Shown here piece by piece: positions 49,701 to 61,300 of a stretch of DNA of 64,000 nt. Within the stretch, counting starts at the first letter, position 1. Each line of letters opens with the position of its first letter. The DNA is from Lepidurus packardi. Taxonomy: Eukaryota > Arthropoda > Branchiopoda > Notostraca > Triopsidae. The translations under genes and the position numbers were made by a program. The stretch covers positions 2,232,001-2,296,000 of the forward strand of contig JAKZAN010000004.1 of NCBI GenBank assembly GCA_023053545.1, given 5' to 3'. The notes under the pieces are model-generated. The model was not told where the DNA came from. It did not search any database and worked only from the letters and a program-made list of their open reading frames with translations.

Positions 49701-52700
49701 AATGAAATGGAAATTATTCTTATGGCTATTATAGCAACGCGAATTGGAGCGATTGGCGGCCGGTGGTGGTGATATCTTCTTCATGCGTACGCCAGACGAC
49801 TTAAGCGGAAAAGATGGCGATATGCTACTGCTAGAGTACTGCGAAGAACATCCGCCTTTGCTGTCCCAGGTCGGCATGTGTTCCAAAATTAAAAACTACT
49901 ACAAACGCAAAGCGGGGAAAGATACAGGTCCACCGGAGTTTAAGTACGGCGAGACGGTGTACGCGCATACGTCACCGTTTCTGGGGACCATGCACCCCGG
50001 CCAAGCCATCCAGACCTTTGAAAATAACATGTACCGCGCGCCGATGTTCGAGCACCAGCTTCCGTCCTCTGACTTCATTGTTATTCGTACCAGGTACGTG
50101 TTGGCTTTTCTTTCTTTCTCTTTGGAGATTAGTTTAGGTTAAGTATAGAAAAATTCTAAAAAAAATATCAGAAAAAGCGTTGTACATTTGGAGGAAAGTA
50201 TCTTTTCAGCACTTTTCGTTAATAAAAACGTTAAACGTCAAACAAGTACCTTCTGTTTCATGGTATGTACCGTACGTACAACTTCGGGAAACTTGCAAAG
50301 GGTTTAGTTTTCCTGAAAATTCAGTATGATAAAATTTTACTCTTCGATAAGTTTAGTTCTCGTTTTGGGCTTACACTTCGCGAAAGCATGTACTTGAGTA
50401 CGTATATAATACGTTAACCTATAACGAATACTGTTAGGTACGCATGGAAACTTAGTGGTAGATCTGAAGTACGTATTATATGTAGACGGGACAAATTAAG
50501 TACACATTATACGTAATGACTTGACAGTGAATACTAACAAGTATGTATAGATTACGTACGTAATGTGTTATGAGCACTATTGAGTACGCATTGCATACTT
50601 AATAGTACATCTTAGGTATGAATTATATGTAGGTTGAGTACATGTTAAGTGCAAATATTAATAGGGTACATTTTTTATTTATTTTTTAAATTAAGTATTT
50701 ATTGAGTACGGAATATTGTGATACTGAGTACTATGAAGTACGCACTGCATGCTTAATAAGTACATATTAAGTGAGAATATTAATCTAATAATATAGAAAT
50801 TGGGTGTTAGATTGCGGCTTCATAAAGTTTAGATCCAGGCTTGTTTCGAATGCATGTACTAAAGTACGTAAATGAGTACATGCTAAATACGTATTGTGTA
50901 GTAATGGGTACACGTTAAGTATGTATTACGTAGATACTGAGTACTATTTAGTATGCATTGCATACTTACATATAAAGGACGTATTGTGTTTATACTAAGT
51001 ACGTATTAAATTCCTACTTTAATTGAATACGTCGCTAGGAATGCGTACTTTATACGCGAAGCGGACGCACTCTTTTCGGTGGGCCAAGAGTGTCCCTTGT
51101 ACGAAGTACCTGGTCCGAACTCGAAGCGCGCAAATAATTTCGTGCGTGATTTCCTGCAAGTGTTTATCTACCGACTCTTCTGGAAGAGCCGCGACACCCC
51201 GCGGCGAATCCGCATGGATGATATTAAGCGCGCCTTTCCGGCGCATTCCGAATCCTCGATCCGTAAGCGCTTGAAACTCTGCGCTGATTTCAAACGTACG
51301 GGAGTTGATTCCAACTGGTGGGTCATTCGACCCGATTTTCGGTTACCTACCGAAGAAGAATTGCGCGCAATGGTATCACCGGAGCAGTGCTGTGCGTACT
51401 TTTCTATGATTGCGTCGGAGCAGCGTCTCAAGGTAAAGAGAAAACACGACGTCTTTCGTACCGATCGATGGCGTACATAAAGAATTGGTTTTTGGTGTGG
51501 GGTTGTTTAGGACGCTGGATACGGCGAAAAGTTCCTCTTGGCAGCCCAAGAGGACGACGACGAAGAAATGCAGTTGAAAATGGACGACGAGGTCAAAGTC
51601 GCGCCTTGGAACACGACCCGCGCGTACGTCCACGCGATGAAAAACAAGTGTTTGCTAGCGTTGACGGGGGTCGGCGACCCTACAGGTTGCGGCGAAGGGT
51701 TTTCGTACGTCCGGGTTCCAAACAAACCGCAGATCAACAAAGAGGACTTGGAATCCCAGCCCAAAAGAATCGTTACCGGAACGGACGCTGATTTACGTCG
51801 CTTATCCTTAGCCAACGCGAAAGCCATCTTGCGGAAATTTTGTGTGCCGGAGGAGGAAATAAAAAAATTGTCGCGTTGGGAGGTCATCGACGTGGTTCGA
51901 ACGCTGTCCACCGAAAAGGCGAAGGCGGGCGAGGAAGGAATCGACAAGTTCTCCCGAGGCAATCGATTCTCGATCGCAGAGCACCAAGAGAGGTACAAAG
52001 AAGAGTGTCAGCGCGTCTTTGACTTACAAAACCGCGTACTCGCGTCCGAAGAGGTTCTATCGACGGACGAGGCCGAGTCCTCGGAGGAGGAGAACGAGGG
52101 CGATGAAGACATCGAAGAAATGGGCAAAAATATCGAAAGTATGCTGGCTAATAAGAAGACTTCGTCACAGCTGACGCGGGAGAAAGAGGAGCAGGAACGG
52201 AAAGAACTGCAAAGGTTCTTGATGGCAGGGGATAAGGGTCCCAAACGAGACGAAGATGACTCGAATACAATGCTATCCTCCGGCGCCCAAACCGGTAAGT
52301 GAATCTTCTAACCTTTAGTTAACGTTTTGGTTTGGGTTAGGCGTACGATACGTTGTCGCTGTAATGCAAGCTGAAATGTTTACTGGCGATCCAGTTGTGT
52401 AACGTTGTTACTGTTCCGAATCATAGGACGGGTTCTGAAGATCTATCGGACGTTCCGGAACGCTGAAGGTAAGGAGTACACAAGAGTCGAGTTGGTCCGC
52501 AAGCCTGCCATCATCGACACGTACGTGCGGATCCGTACGACGAAGGACGAAGCTTTCATTAAGCAATTTGCGACGTTGGATGACCACCAAAAGGAAGAGA
52601 TGAAACGGGAGAAACGAAGGATCCAAGAGCAGTTGCGCCGCATAAAGCGCAATCAGGAGAAGGAACGGTTAGGTCTCGCGTCAGGTCGCAAAGGAAGCGC

Positions 52701-54989
52701 GGCGGCCAGTGCAGCGGCCGCCAATCGGCAGAAGGCTGCCACCAAGCTCTCTAAAGCCGATCTGAAGATGAAATGCGGGGCTTGTGGACAGGTCGGTCAC
52801 ATGCGGACCAACAAAGCGTGTCCGTTGTACCAAGGCACGATCGCGGCGCCGCCCATGCAGGTGGCCTTGACGGAGGAGCAGGAGGAGGAGATTGAGAAGC
52901 AGCTGTTTGTAGAGGAAGACCATGAGCTTGTGAACGTCGACGGCACTAAGATGAAACTGTCCTCCAAACTGGTGAAACACGCTGAGGAGGTTAAGCGACG
53001 GTCGCTGCTCCTGAAAGTACCCAAAGATGCGGTGGGTCGCCGCCGTCGGGGCGACGAGTGCGACTACCTGAGTCGGCTCGCTCGACGGGCTAACCGTCGC
53101 CGCACGGATCCGGTGGTTACCTTAGCCTCGCTATTGGAAGAGATTCTCAACGAACTGCGTGAAATGCCGGACGTCCAGCCGTTCCTCTTTCCCGTCAACC
53201 AGAAACTGGTTCCGGATTACTACCGCATCGTTACACGGCCCGTGGATTTGCAGACCATACGGGACAATCTGAGGGAGAAGCGTTACAACAGTCGGGAGGA
53301 GTTCTTGGCGGATGTGAACCAAATTGTAGAAAACTCGGCCTTGTACAATGGTCCCACCAGTATCTTGACCACTAATGCGAAGAACATGCTGGATTTATGC
53401 GTCCAACGCCTGACGGACCAAGAAGACAAGTTCATGAAAATCGAGAAGGCTATTAACCCGTTACTAGACGACGACGACCAAGTGGCCTTCACGTACATCC
53501 TCGATAATATCGTCAACTCCAAGATCAAAGCGATGCCGGAGGCGTGGCCTTTTGTCAAACCCGTCAACAAGAAGATGGTTAAAGATTATTACAATGTCGT
53601 GAAACAGCCAATGAATTTAGAGCTCGTGGCGGCCAAGGTTAAAGGTAAGTTTTTCGGGACGCTTGAAAATTTTTTTTTTTTAAACAAAAATTTTTAAAAG
53701 GTTAAAGGTGAGTTCTTTGAAAATTAAAAAAATATTGAAAAAAAATACAATGGATAGAATCTTACATTTAAAAAAATTAAATATCTCAAAAAAATTTTAT
53801 GCATACTAAAATTAAAACTTAAAAAAATCGCATTTCAAAAATATTTTTTCAAAACGTAATAAAGAAAAAAAAATATTCTAACAACATTTAAAATGTTTTA
53901 TTATTATTTATTTATTGAAAAAAAAAGCGCACAAGTACCATTCCCGCTCGGAGTTTTTGTCGGATATTCAGCTTTTGGTCGACAACTCGATCGCGTACAA
54001 TGGAGCAGATTCGCCATTTACGGAGAAAGCACGTACGGTACTTCGGGTAGCGGACGAGACCTTAGCAGAGTACGGCGACCATGTGGCGCAATTAGAGGCC
54101 AATATTGCAGTAGCTCAGCAAAAAGCCCGCGATAGGGCAGATGAAGAGGAACAAGAGTACCCTGACGATTTAGACGAGGATTCGCGTTTGGGTGATCGCG
54201 ATGAGGTACTTTCACCCTCCCATTGTTTTTCTTCAGATTTCGAAGTTGAAGAGATTTCAAAGTTGAGAGATTAAAACTATCTGAGTTGCAGACTGAGACG
54301 CCAGAGATGGAACGGAGGAAGCGAGAGGAGTTGGCGTGGGGCGAAGAAGAGGGGGAGAAAAAGAAGAAACGGGGTCGACCGGCAGGTAAAGGTAGAGGCA
54401 GACGTAGAAAAGCCAGCGAGAATTTGACTATTCCGGCTCCTGACCATTCCGACCAGACTCCTGCTCGCATTAACTCGCCACGTGCTGCGAAACGCAAAGC
54501 TGACTTACTGGATGAAGGTGATGATAATACAACAAAGGAAACGGCGAGAAAAAGGAGCGGAAAATTCACGTTGGATTATACAGATTTGATGTACTCCAGC
54601 GAAGGTGAGGATGACGATCTGGAAGCGGTGGAAGACTTGGATTCTTTGGCGTTAGCGAGGTCTTTTAAAGGTAATTGTTTTGGAATTGATTTTGTTTAGT
54701 TAAGTTTTTCATAAATATGATGTATTTGTGGGAAATAGATGAAAGTATGGATGTGGACGCGTCGTACGATCCCGAGGCGGAATTGTTGGGGGGACCAGGG
54801 CCCTCAGGGTCGCGGTTACCGCCTGGGGCTAGATCGACTCGCGATATTCATGACGATTTGGAAGTAAGCGAGTCGGAGGAAGAAGGAGAGATCGTGAATG
54901 AGCATGAGGTACGAAATAAGCCTAGGGCGGCGCCTCCTGTACCCACCATGCAGTATGATGATGATAATGATGGAAACCTGTGGTTTTAA
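46734..54989 (+). CDS. TAF1: TFIID subunit 1 (TAF1/TAFII250), 13 exons
   Basis: Exons: 46734-47027, 47090-47572, 47646-47831, 47994-48346, 48930-49155, 49262-49651, 49735-50093, 51039-51432, 51511-52294, 52427-53644, 53928-54205, 54292-54670, 54739-54989. All joins use GT-AG and keep phase, giving 1864 aa (human TAF1 is about 1,890). Landmarks in order: acidic N-terminus with a TAND-like segment ([20 protein letters not shown]), [20 protein letters not shown], the conserved central domain ([40 protein letters not shown]), a CCHC-type zinc knuckle ([19 protein letters not shown], about residue 1270), bromodomain 1 (about 1386-1490), bromodomain 2 (about 1507-1605), an AT-hook-like [16 protein letters not shown] (about 1679) and an acidic tail. 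TAF1 is the scaffold of TFIID: it contacts TBP, binds core promoters and reads acetylated histones. No defect seen; possible poly(A) signal AATAAA near 55170. Confidence 0.96.
48350..48840 (+). repeat. Degenerate TTTTACTCAAATTT repeats in TAF1 intron 4
   Basis: About twenty irregular copies of TTTTTACTCAAATTT-like units fill most of the 583-bp intron. Low complexity, no coding capacity. Confidence 0.75.
50094..51038 (+). repeat. TAF1 intron 7 rich in GTACGTA-type words
   Basis: This is the longest intron of the gene (945 bp). It is dominated by scattered GAGTACGTATT, AGTACATATTAAGT and ATTGCATACTTA variants from 50270 on, without a strict period. Confidence 0.7.
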
Positions 54990-55400
54990 ATGAATTAAGT
55001 AAACGAGAGAAACTAGTTTTTTTTATACGAAAGTTAAAGGGCCAAGATGATTTGAGTGTGAAGTGAATACAACTGCTGATGGTGATTTCGGAATTATCTG
55101 GTTTGTTCTTTTATTTTATAAATGAGTTATTCTTTATTTTTGTTGCTAAGATGACAGGTGAAATAGCATAATAAATAGCGTCTGTTGCTTTCTCAATAGA
55201 TGTCAGTGTCTTTTTTCGGGCTAAATTTAGAGTTAGAACTATGCAAATTCAATTCACGTAGTCCCTTCAGCCTAAAAACTTCATAAGAATAATGTGCAGC
55301 TCAGTTTTGGAAAATAAAAAGGAAATGTAATACAATTAACTTACGAAAATCAATGTTGCAACACATATTACACTAGTGTCCAAATAACATCATTCCTATC
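54990..55400. other. TAF1 3' flank
   Basis: Contains the presumed TAF1 3' UTR and poly(A) signal (AATAAATAGCG near 55170). Nothing else recognised. Confidence 0.4.
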
Positions 55401-55404
55401 TGTA

Positions 55405-55580
55405 CGCGAGTTTGCCAGTTAGCATTTCTCCGACACTTCTTGTTCGTTAGCGCTTCGTATATTCAAAGCGTAAACACACGTGAGTTGGAAGTGTGTTGGC
55501 AGCTTTACGAACAGCTAACGGTAAACATTACATCAAGCGTTCAAGGAAGGGCTAACAGGCGAACTCGCTCTCTTATGGCG
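55405..55580 (+). repeat. Diverged repeat, copy A
   Basis: Shares an ordered series of words with 58025-58200: GTTTGCCAGTT, then TGTGTTGGCAGCTT, CAGCTAACGGTAA (CAGCTAAAGGTAA in the other), GGAAGGGCTAA and GTCGCT/CTCGCT. The two copies flank the THAP gene in the same orientation. A 98-codon frame (55440-55736) overlaps it but is unrecognised. Confidence 0.5.
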
Positions 55581-56014
55581 GGTATCTATGTGCCCAATGG
55601 AAACTCTTTTTTAGAAAAACCACATCAATATGATGCCTTTTCTGGCTTGTTAAATACATATTGTCGTTATTTAACAAGACATGAATATAGCTATATAGCC
55701 ACGAAAAGCCATACAGCTTTTGGACAAAGGAAATAAACCTAGTTATTACTACTTGCTTTCTTATTCCCTCATAAAACTTCTAAAAAGAAGAAATTCTTGG
55801 AAAATTTTGAGTCTGGCAATTCTTGCCATTGGCCTACAGCGTCACATGCTTGCTGATTCTAGCCAACGTGATAAAGACTCAATGTGCGTCTCACTGAAGC
55901 TGTGATTTGGTTTTCTATACAGCCAGTGTTGGAAGGGATACCTAAGAAACTTGCATTACAAAAGACTAAGATTTAAAATAAAGGTTTTATTTACTCTTTC
56001 ATGGGTGAAATATC
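55581..56014. other. Unassigned, THAP gene 3' side
   Basis: Small unrecognised frames only. A minus-strand AATAAA (plus-strand TTTATT near 55987), just past the THAP stop, may be that gene's poly(A) signal. Confidence 0.4.
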
Positions 56015-56949
56015 CTAATTTTCATTATCTGCTTGAGGATCTTTGTCTCCATCAGACAAACACTCGGTTTTAATATGAGAAATATCAAAGTTCTTAGGAC
56101 TAGAAGGAGCAGCGTTTCTAGAAGTCTGGCTGATCTCCTACAGTAATTAAGCAAAATTAGAACTGCTATAGCTATGCTTTATTTGTTAATTTTTTACCGA
56201 CAATGGTAAACTATCCTCTGGGAATTGACAACAGAAGTCCTGAGTCGTTGTTCCTGAGAATTGGCAACCAAAATCTTGCATTGCAGGTTTGGTGGTACCA
56301 TCTGTATAGGTTAATCCTTCATAGACTTCTAGCTTCACTTCTACTAAATCTCCCATATTAGCTGGGGGCTCAGACTCGGAATCAGAGGAAGCAAAGCTTT
56401 CCTGATTTAGAGAACTTGTCGCAACTGTAGTTTGAGCAGTAGGGTGAGGAGATGAAGTGCTCTGGTTCTGAAGGAGGAGATTTTGAGTAGTCGGTCAAAA
56501 TAAACACGTTACAATTAAATATACTACCAGTTACTATGAAAATATAGGATAGTTACGTTGCAGTGTTCTCTTTTGTTAACAGCAGCCTTTTTGCGAGTTC
56601 TGGCGGTATAAAGTCCAGTCTTCCCAAATTCAGTAGGAATAGCGGTGGGTACCAATCTCCTTCCTAGCTTTCTTGAACGAAATCCCATAGCCAGCTGACG
56701 CTCAACACTGGGGTCGAATTGATCTGGGGTAAAGTGAGAACCACAAAGAGCCAACCACCTAGCATTAGTATCGACAAAATCGCGCCTCGTTTTTTGGACT
56801 TGTAAGACCCACTGGCGTCTTCTATTTTGGTCCTTGGGAAAGGAAAATAAACCTCCAGTAAACCCAGAATTGTTACTACAACCAAATGCAGCACAGAAAG
56901 TACCACCACGTCGTTTCTTTCCTTCAATTGTAAGGTTATTAGTTGCCAT
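56015..56949 (-). CDS. THAP-domain protein, three exons
   Basis: Exons on the minus strand: 56949-56557, 56467-56198 and 56137-56015, joined in phase at GT-AG sites for a predicted 261 aa. The start is the ATG at 56949; the frame is open further upstream (57048) but that part is not THAP-like. Residues 19-72 form a THAP zinc finger: C19, C24, C69 and H72 (C-x4-C-x44-C-x2-H), with the FSFP and W47 landmarks. A basic stretch follows (RKLGRRL), then a Ser/Thr/Glu-rich region without a recognised domain. THAP proteins bind specific DNA and often derive from P-element transposases. No transposase domain is present here. Confidence 0.88.
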
Positions 56950-57049
56950 TTTTACCCCAAAAAGGCAAAACAAAGACCCTAAAAGGCCTTTCCTACAACT
57001 TAAACGTGGAGCAACGAAACGCTCGCAAACCACGCCTTGGCACGTCAAT

Positions 57050-58024
57050 TACGTCGCGCTCCCGGTGCGGGAAAATGACCCCAATTTTCAACTGCACTGC
57101 AAACAGCTTTTTTCAAGTAAAACACAGTAAAAAAATGTGAACCAAGGTATATTTATAAATTCTTATGAGTAAGGAAATAAATAAAGGACGTGGTATAATA
57201 ATGTGATGTTGGTTTTTATTGCCATAAACGTGATGCAGTAATTGTCCAAAATATACAGCGTTTACTGCGTAGAAAAACAAATTAATTCTACTTAATATCT
57301 CATCGAATGTAAAATACTGTTTTTCACGATTCCAATTTTAAGATGTATATTGCAATGAAAATTGTTGCACAGCAGCCTAAATTGTAAAAAATAATTTCCT
57401 AAATCTCGAGACATAAAGCAAAGAAACAAGCAATCGAATGTATAAAATATATTACTTTAAAGACATACAATGTCTAGTACAGTTACCATAGTTATTTAAA
57501 GAAAGAAGCACGAATTGTACTCATATTTAACCAAGCTATTGCCATTTTCCCTTTTAAAACTGATAGACAAGGCAATCCAATTTTCCCCCCATTCATCATA
57601 AGTTAACCCTTTCAGATTACCATCCATACAGTCAGACAAGAGTTGTTGGCACGCAGGAAGACACAGCGTAAGGATTGGCTCACGTGTTCGCCTCAAAACC
57701 ATTTGACAGCAACGCAATCGGTAAAAAGCGAGCTAGGATTCGCTTTCATTACTCCTAAAAAGACCGTTTATTGTGTTTTAGCGCAATTTATGAAGATATT
57801 AATAAAAATACAGATGTAAAGCAAAAAGTTGATCACGAAAGAATATTCTACGCAATTTGGTCATTCTTACGCAAATCTAATTTCCTAGCGTCTTCTATTT
57901 ACCTTTAAAATATTTTTAAATAAGTTATATTAACATCTGCAGCTGTGCAACATCAACAGCTGGCATTAAAATGGCAATTTCTGGATATCACTGCTTCAAA
58001 AGTTACAGTTTCCAAATAAACGTG
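57050..58024. other. THAP 5' flank; one unrecognised short frame
   Basis: A minus-strand 73-codon frame (57717-57496: CLPACQQLLSDCMDG, then LTYDEWGENWIALSISF) follows a CTAG that could be a splice acceptor at about 57735 and ends before an AT-rich 3' region. It could be a terminal exon of a gene I cannot name. Otherwise nothing. Confidence 0.3.
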
Positions 58025-58200
58025 TAGTTTGCCAGTTCTAACCTTTTTGCAACGCTCAGTTTACCGTTAAGGCCCACGAATTTGACGGACAAGCACGCTG
58101 TGTTGGCAGCTTCCCAAGCAGCTAAAGGTAACCGTTCGCTAAAAGAACTGGGAAGGGCTAAGGGGAGAGTCGCTGTATAATTGGATGGCCGACTTCTCCA
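58025..58200 (+). repeat. Diverged repeat, copy B
   Basis: Counterpart of 55405-55580. The words GTTTGCCAGTT, CTGTGTTGGCAGCTTCCCAA, CAGCTAAAGGTAACCGTTCG, GGGAAGGGCTAAG and GATGGCC occur in the same order, with substitutions and indels between. Confidence 0.5.
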
Positions 58201-58361
58201 AGTAAACTTTCAGTTGAAAAATCACTAGTTCACTGTCTATACTACAATATTCTCTTCGAAAGCAAATCTACTGCGAACAATTACTTACGGTAAGTTTTTA
58301 GGTGACAAACATAAAATAAAAGGTTCTCACTATTTACACATGAAAAAGCTAATTACGTCTC

Positions 58362-61300
58362 TCACCTGATAACAAACGAAGCTGACATGATGCGAGACCA
58401 CGCAACGAGGTAGGACGCTCTGTCAATAGGTGGCTCTGACGGCCGAGGCCGCCGTTGTTCTCTTTTGATCCGGAGCAACGTTCGTGTTACTAAGGATGGA
58501 CAGAAGGTACCAGCCAGCGCCTTCAATATCATTCTGGGCAAAAGCGCCAGTACCACAGAGAGCATTACAGTGAGCCAAAAATTCCGCGTACATAAGGCCG
58601 TCTGCATCACCCAATACGGATTCGGGAGACCCGGGCATGTGACACACGTCGCGTTGTACGTCAACGCGAAGGACATGTATACCGCGAATGACCCTACTAG
58701 GGCTACTACGTGCAAGATTGTCTATAAGAATCGGGCCAAGACAAAACCATAAGCAAAGAAAAAAAAACACAGAAATTAATACATAATAGTTACAAAACCT
58801 AAAGAACTAAGAATCCTCAAAAATATTGACTCACGTACCCATGACTTAAACTCGAAGGCTGCTTGAAGTAAAACTACTCCCATAACTGACGTGAAAATAA
58901 GCGTTCCAAATTCCCAGATTCCTACTGCTGAATCGTAGTATGCCTACATCCACGGACAACATCAAGAAAAATTGCAAGTTCTCAATTTTCTACAAGATTT
59001 TCGGAAAGATCTCCCCAAAACTTACCGCCCACGCTATGAAAAACAGTACCAAGCTTTGGTAAAAGCCCTCTGCGACCGTTACCCAAAATGAATGCGGTCG
59101 GTAGAGCCGACCTTCTCGCCCTTGAGCGTACAACGCCGGGTTTGCGATAAGTACATTGTCTGGAGCATCTTGGTCATAAATACCCATGGCCAGAGGTGGT
59201 AGTGAAGAGAACATGAGATTAAAGAACATGAGGTACAGCTGGTCGGTCTGTACGGTACCGGAGAATCCACAGAAGATCTGGTACCAGAACACGACCAGCA
59301 CGAACGTAGCATTTTTGTAGAAAAAGAATAGAACCATCCGCGCCAATCGGTCGTAACACCAGTGGCCGTGCACTATAATTAACCGTTCGAGGAATTTAAA
59401 ACGCGGTATTGCGTAGTCAGCCGCCATTACCGCTGCAAGACCCTCTTGGCCTGAGATGCCTATGCCCACGTCTGCTGTCTGAATCATCGACACGTCGTTC
59501 GCTCCATCGCCTTTTGGTAGACAAGTAACCAACAAAACCGAGTTACCTCATCGTCGTAGTTTAGAGCGTTCAACTTACCGATCGCCAAAGTGCGCATGCG
59601 CAGCTCTTGCTTCACAATCTTGACAATGAACGCCTTTTGGAGGGGCGTCGCGCGACAGCAAAGTACTGCTCCGCAGTGCCGAGTCAGTTTCAGGAAAGGC
59701 CAATGCAAACCGGAGCGTTTATCCAAAATGTACAACAAAGTCTTACCGTCCACGACCAGAGCCTTCTTATCGCTGAGACAGGACGCCGTGCGAACCTGCA
59801 CTTCGTGGTCCGATGGCCACCCTTCGATCTCCCTTTCCTGCTTATCAAGCGTCTCCAGGTAGCCGTTGATGGCCGCTTCGGCGGTGTCTTTACTCCGGGC
59901 GTTGAGCTTGAGGATTTCCATATCTTGGGCGAAGAGCGCCGCCGCATAGGCGATGTTGATGGCAGTTTCTTGCTTGTCCCCGGTGAGGACCCAGACCTGG
60001 ATGCCTGCACCCCGTAAGGCGCGTAAAGTCGAAGCTACACCATCCTGCAATTTGTCTTCAATGCCTGTCGCTCCAAGTAACGTCAGATCCTTCTCTAAGA
60101 GCGAGTAACACTCCTGCAGCGCCCGTTCACGCACGTGTTCTGCTGACGTTTGTGCGGCAGTGTATTTGATCATCCATGCCGTGTAGTCCGCTTCGTTAAG
60201 GATCCGTTTGGCCATTACTAGAACCCTTAGACCTTGCTTGGCGTACGTGTTAACTTGCTGTTGCGTCTTCAGGATTAGCTGCTGCTCGGTAAAACTGCTG
60301 GTCCGCGCTAAACGCGTAAAAATGGCAGAGTCTGCACCTTTACAGTAAAACACGAGCTGCCCCGTGGTAGGATGCTTCAAAAGGACTGACATCCGCTTTC
60401 TTGCCGAGTCGAATGGCAGTATACATAACACTCCGTACTGAATTAATCCCTCCCCTGAGAAATACCAAGAAACACGAGCCTTAGAACCTTGGACTAACTT
60501 GAGAAGGAAAACATGCCACTTACCTGGGACCTCCACACAAACATGGTGCGGCGTTCGCTTGATCAGGCGGCAGCCATACGCGGCCGCTGCGTCCACCAAG
60601 GCTAATTCATCAGGACTCTCGGCTTCAAACAAGCTGGTGCACAGGTTTATTGAAGGACTTCGTCCACTTAATTGTGACCCGGACGACCGCCGTGAAAAGT
60701 AAGAAGGAAGCTGGAGGAACCGGGGTCGAAGCATGGACAGGGGTGATTGAGAGGGAGAGGACCCATTGGAGGACACAGACTGGATTGGGGAGAAGGGTCG
60801 ACCGGTTTGGGTCGATCCGGATACCGGCGGCTGGGTAGAGGAAGTTCGGCGCCGAGGAGGTAAGGAAAATATGGACCGCGGACGTCGAGGTCGAGCGTTC
60901 GCCGCATTTGCCGGCGGAGGAGTAACCAGCAAAGTCGTGGAGTTAATCGAAGGTCCGGCTGAATCAAGAGACAGAGCCGAGTCTCGATCACTGACGTCAT
61001 CTTCCAGTGGCAATGCTGGCGGAATGACTTGGCCCCCCGCATTCATCTTTTAATTTATTTTACGAGTTACATTCGATTTGAACTATTCAAATAGCCAGAA
61101 ATGGGAACTCTTACTAACCTGGTCATGGTGAGGCTGTTTAGCAACAACCACGGTATTGCAGATGGACAGGAGGATGAGGAACTCTTGGAGTTTTTGGGCT
61201 TGGGGTACTAGCTGAACCGAAATGACTTCCCGACGCTGCGACTGGTACCCAGGAATTTGCATTTCGAACTGTCGAAGGTCGTCTTCGAGTCGTGCGTTAG

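Noticed and set aside
56524-57048. Start of the THAP protein at 57048
   Set aside because: The extra 33 residues are not conserved THAP sequence; the ATG at 56949 places the zinc finger at the usual distance from the N-terminus.
59590-60017. Plus-strand frames opposite the flippase exon
   Set aside because: Antisense shadows; the minus strand carries the P-type ATPase motifs.
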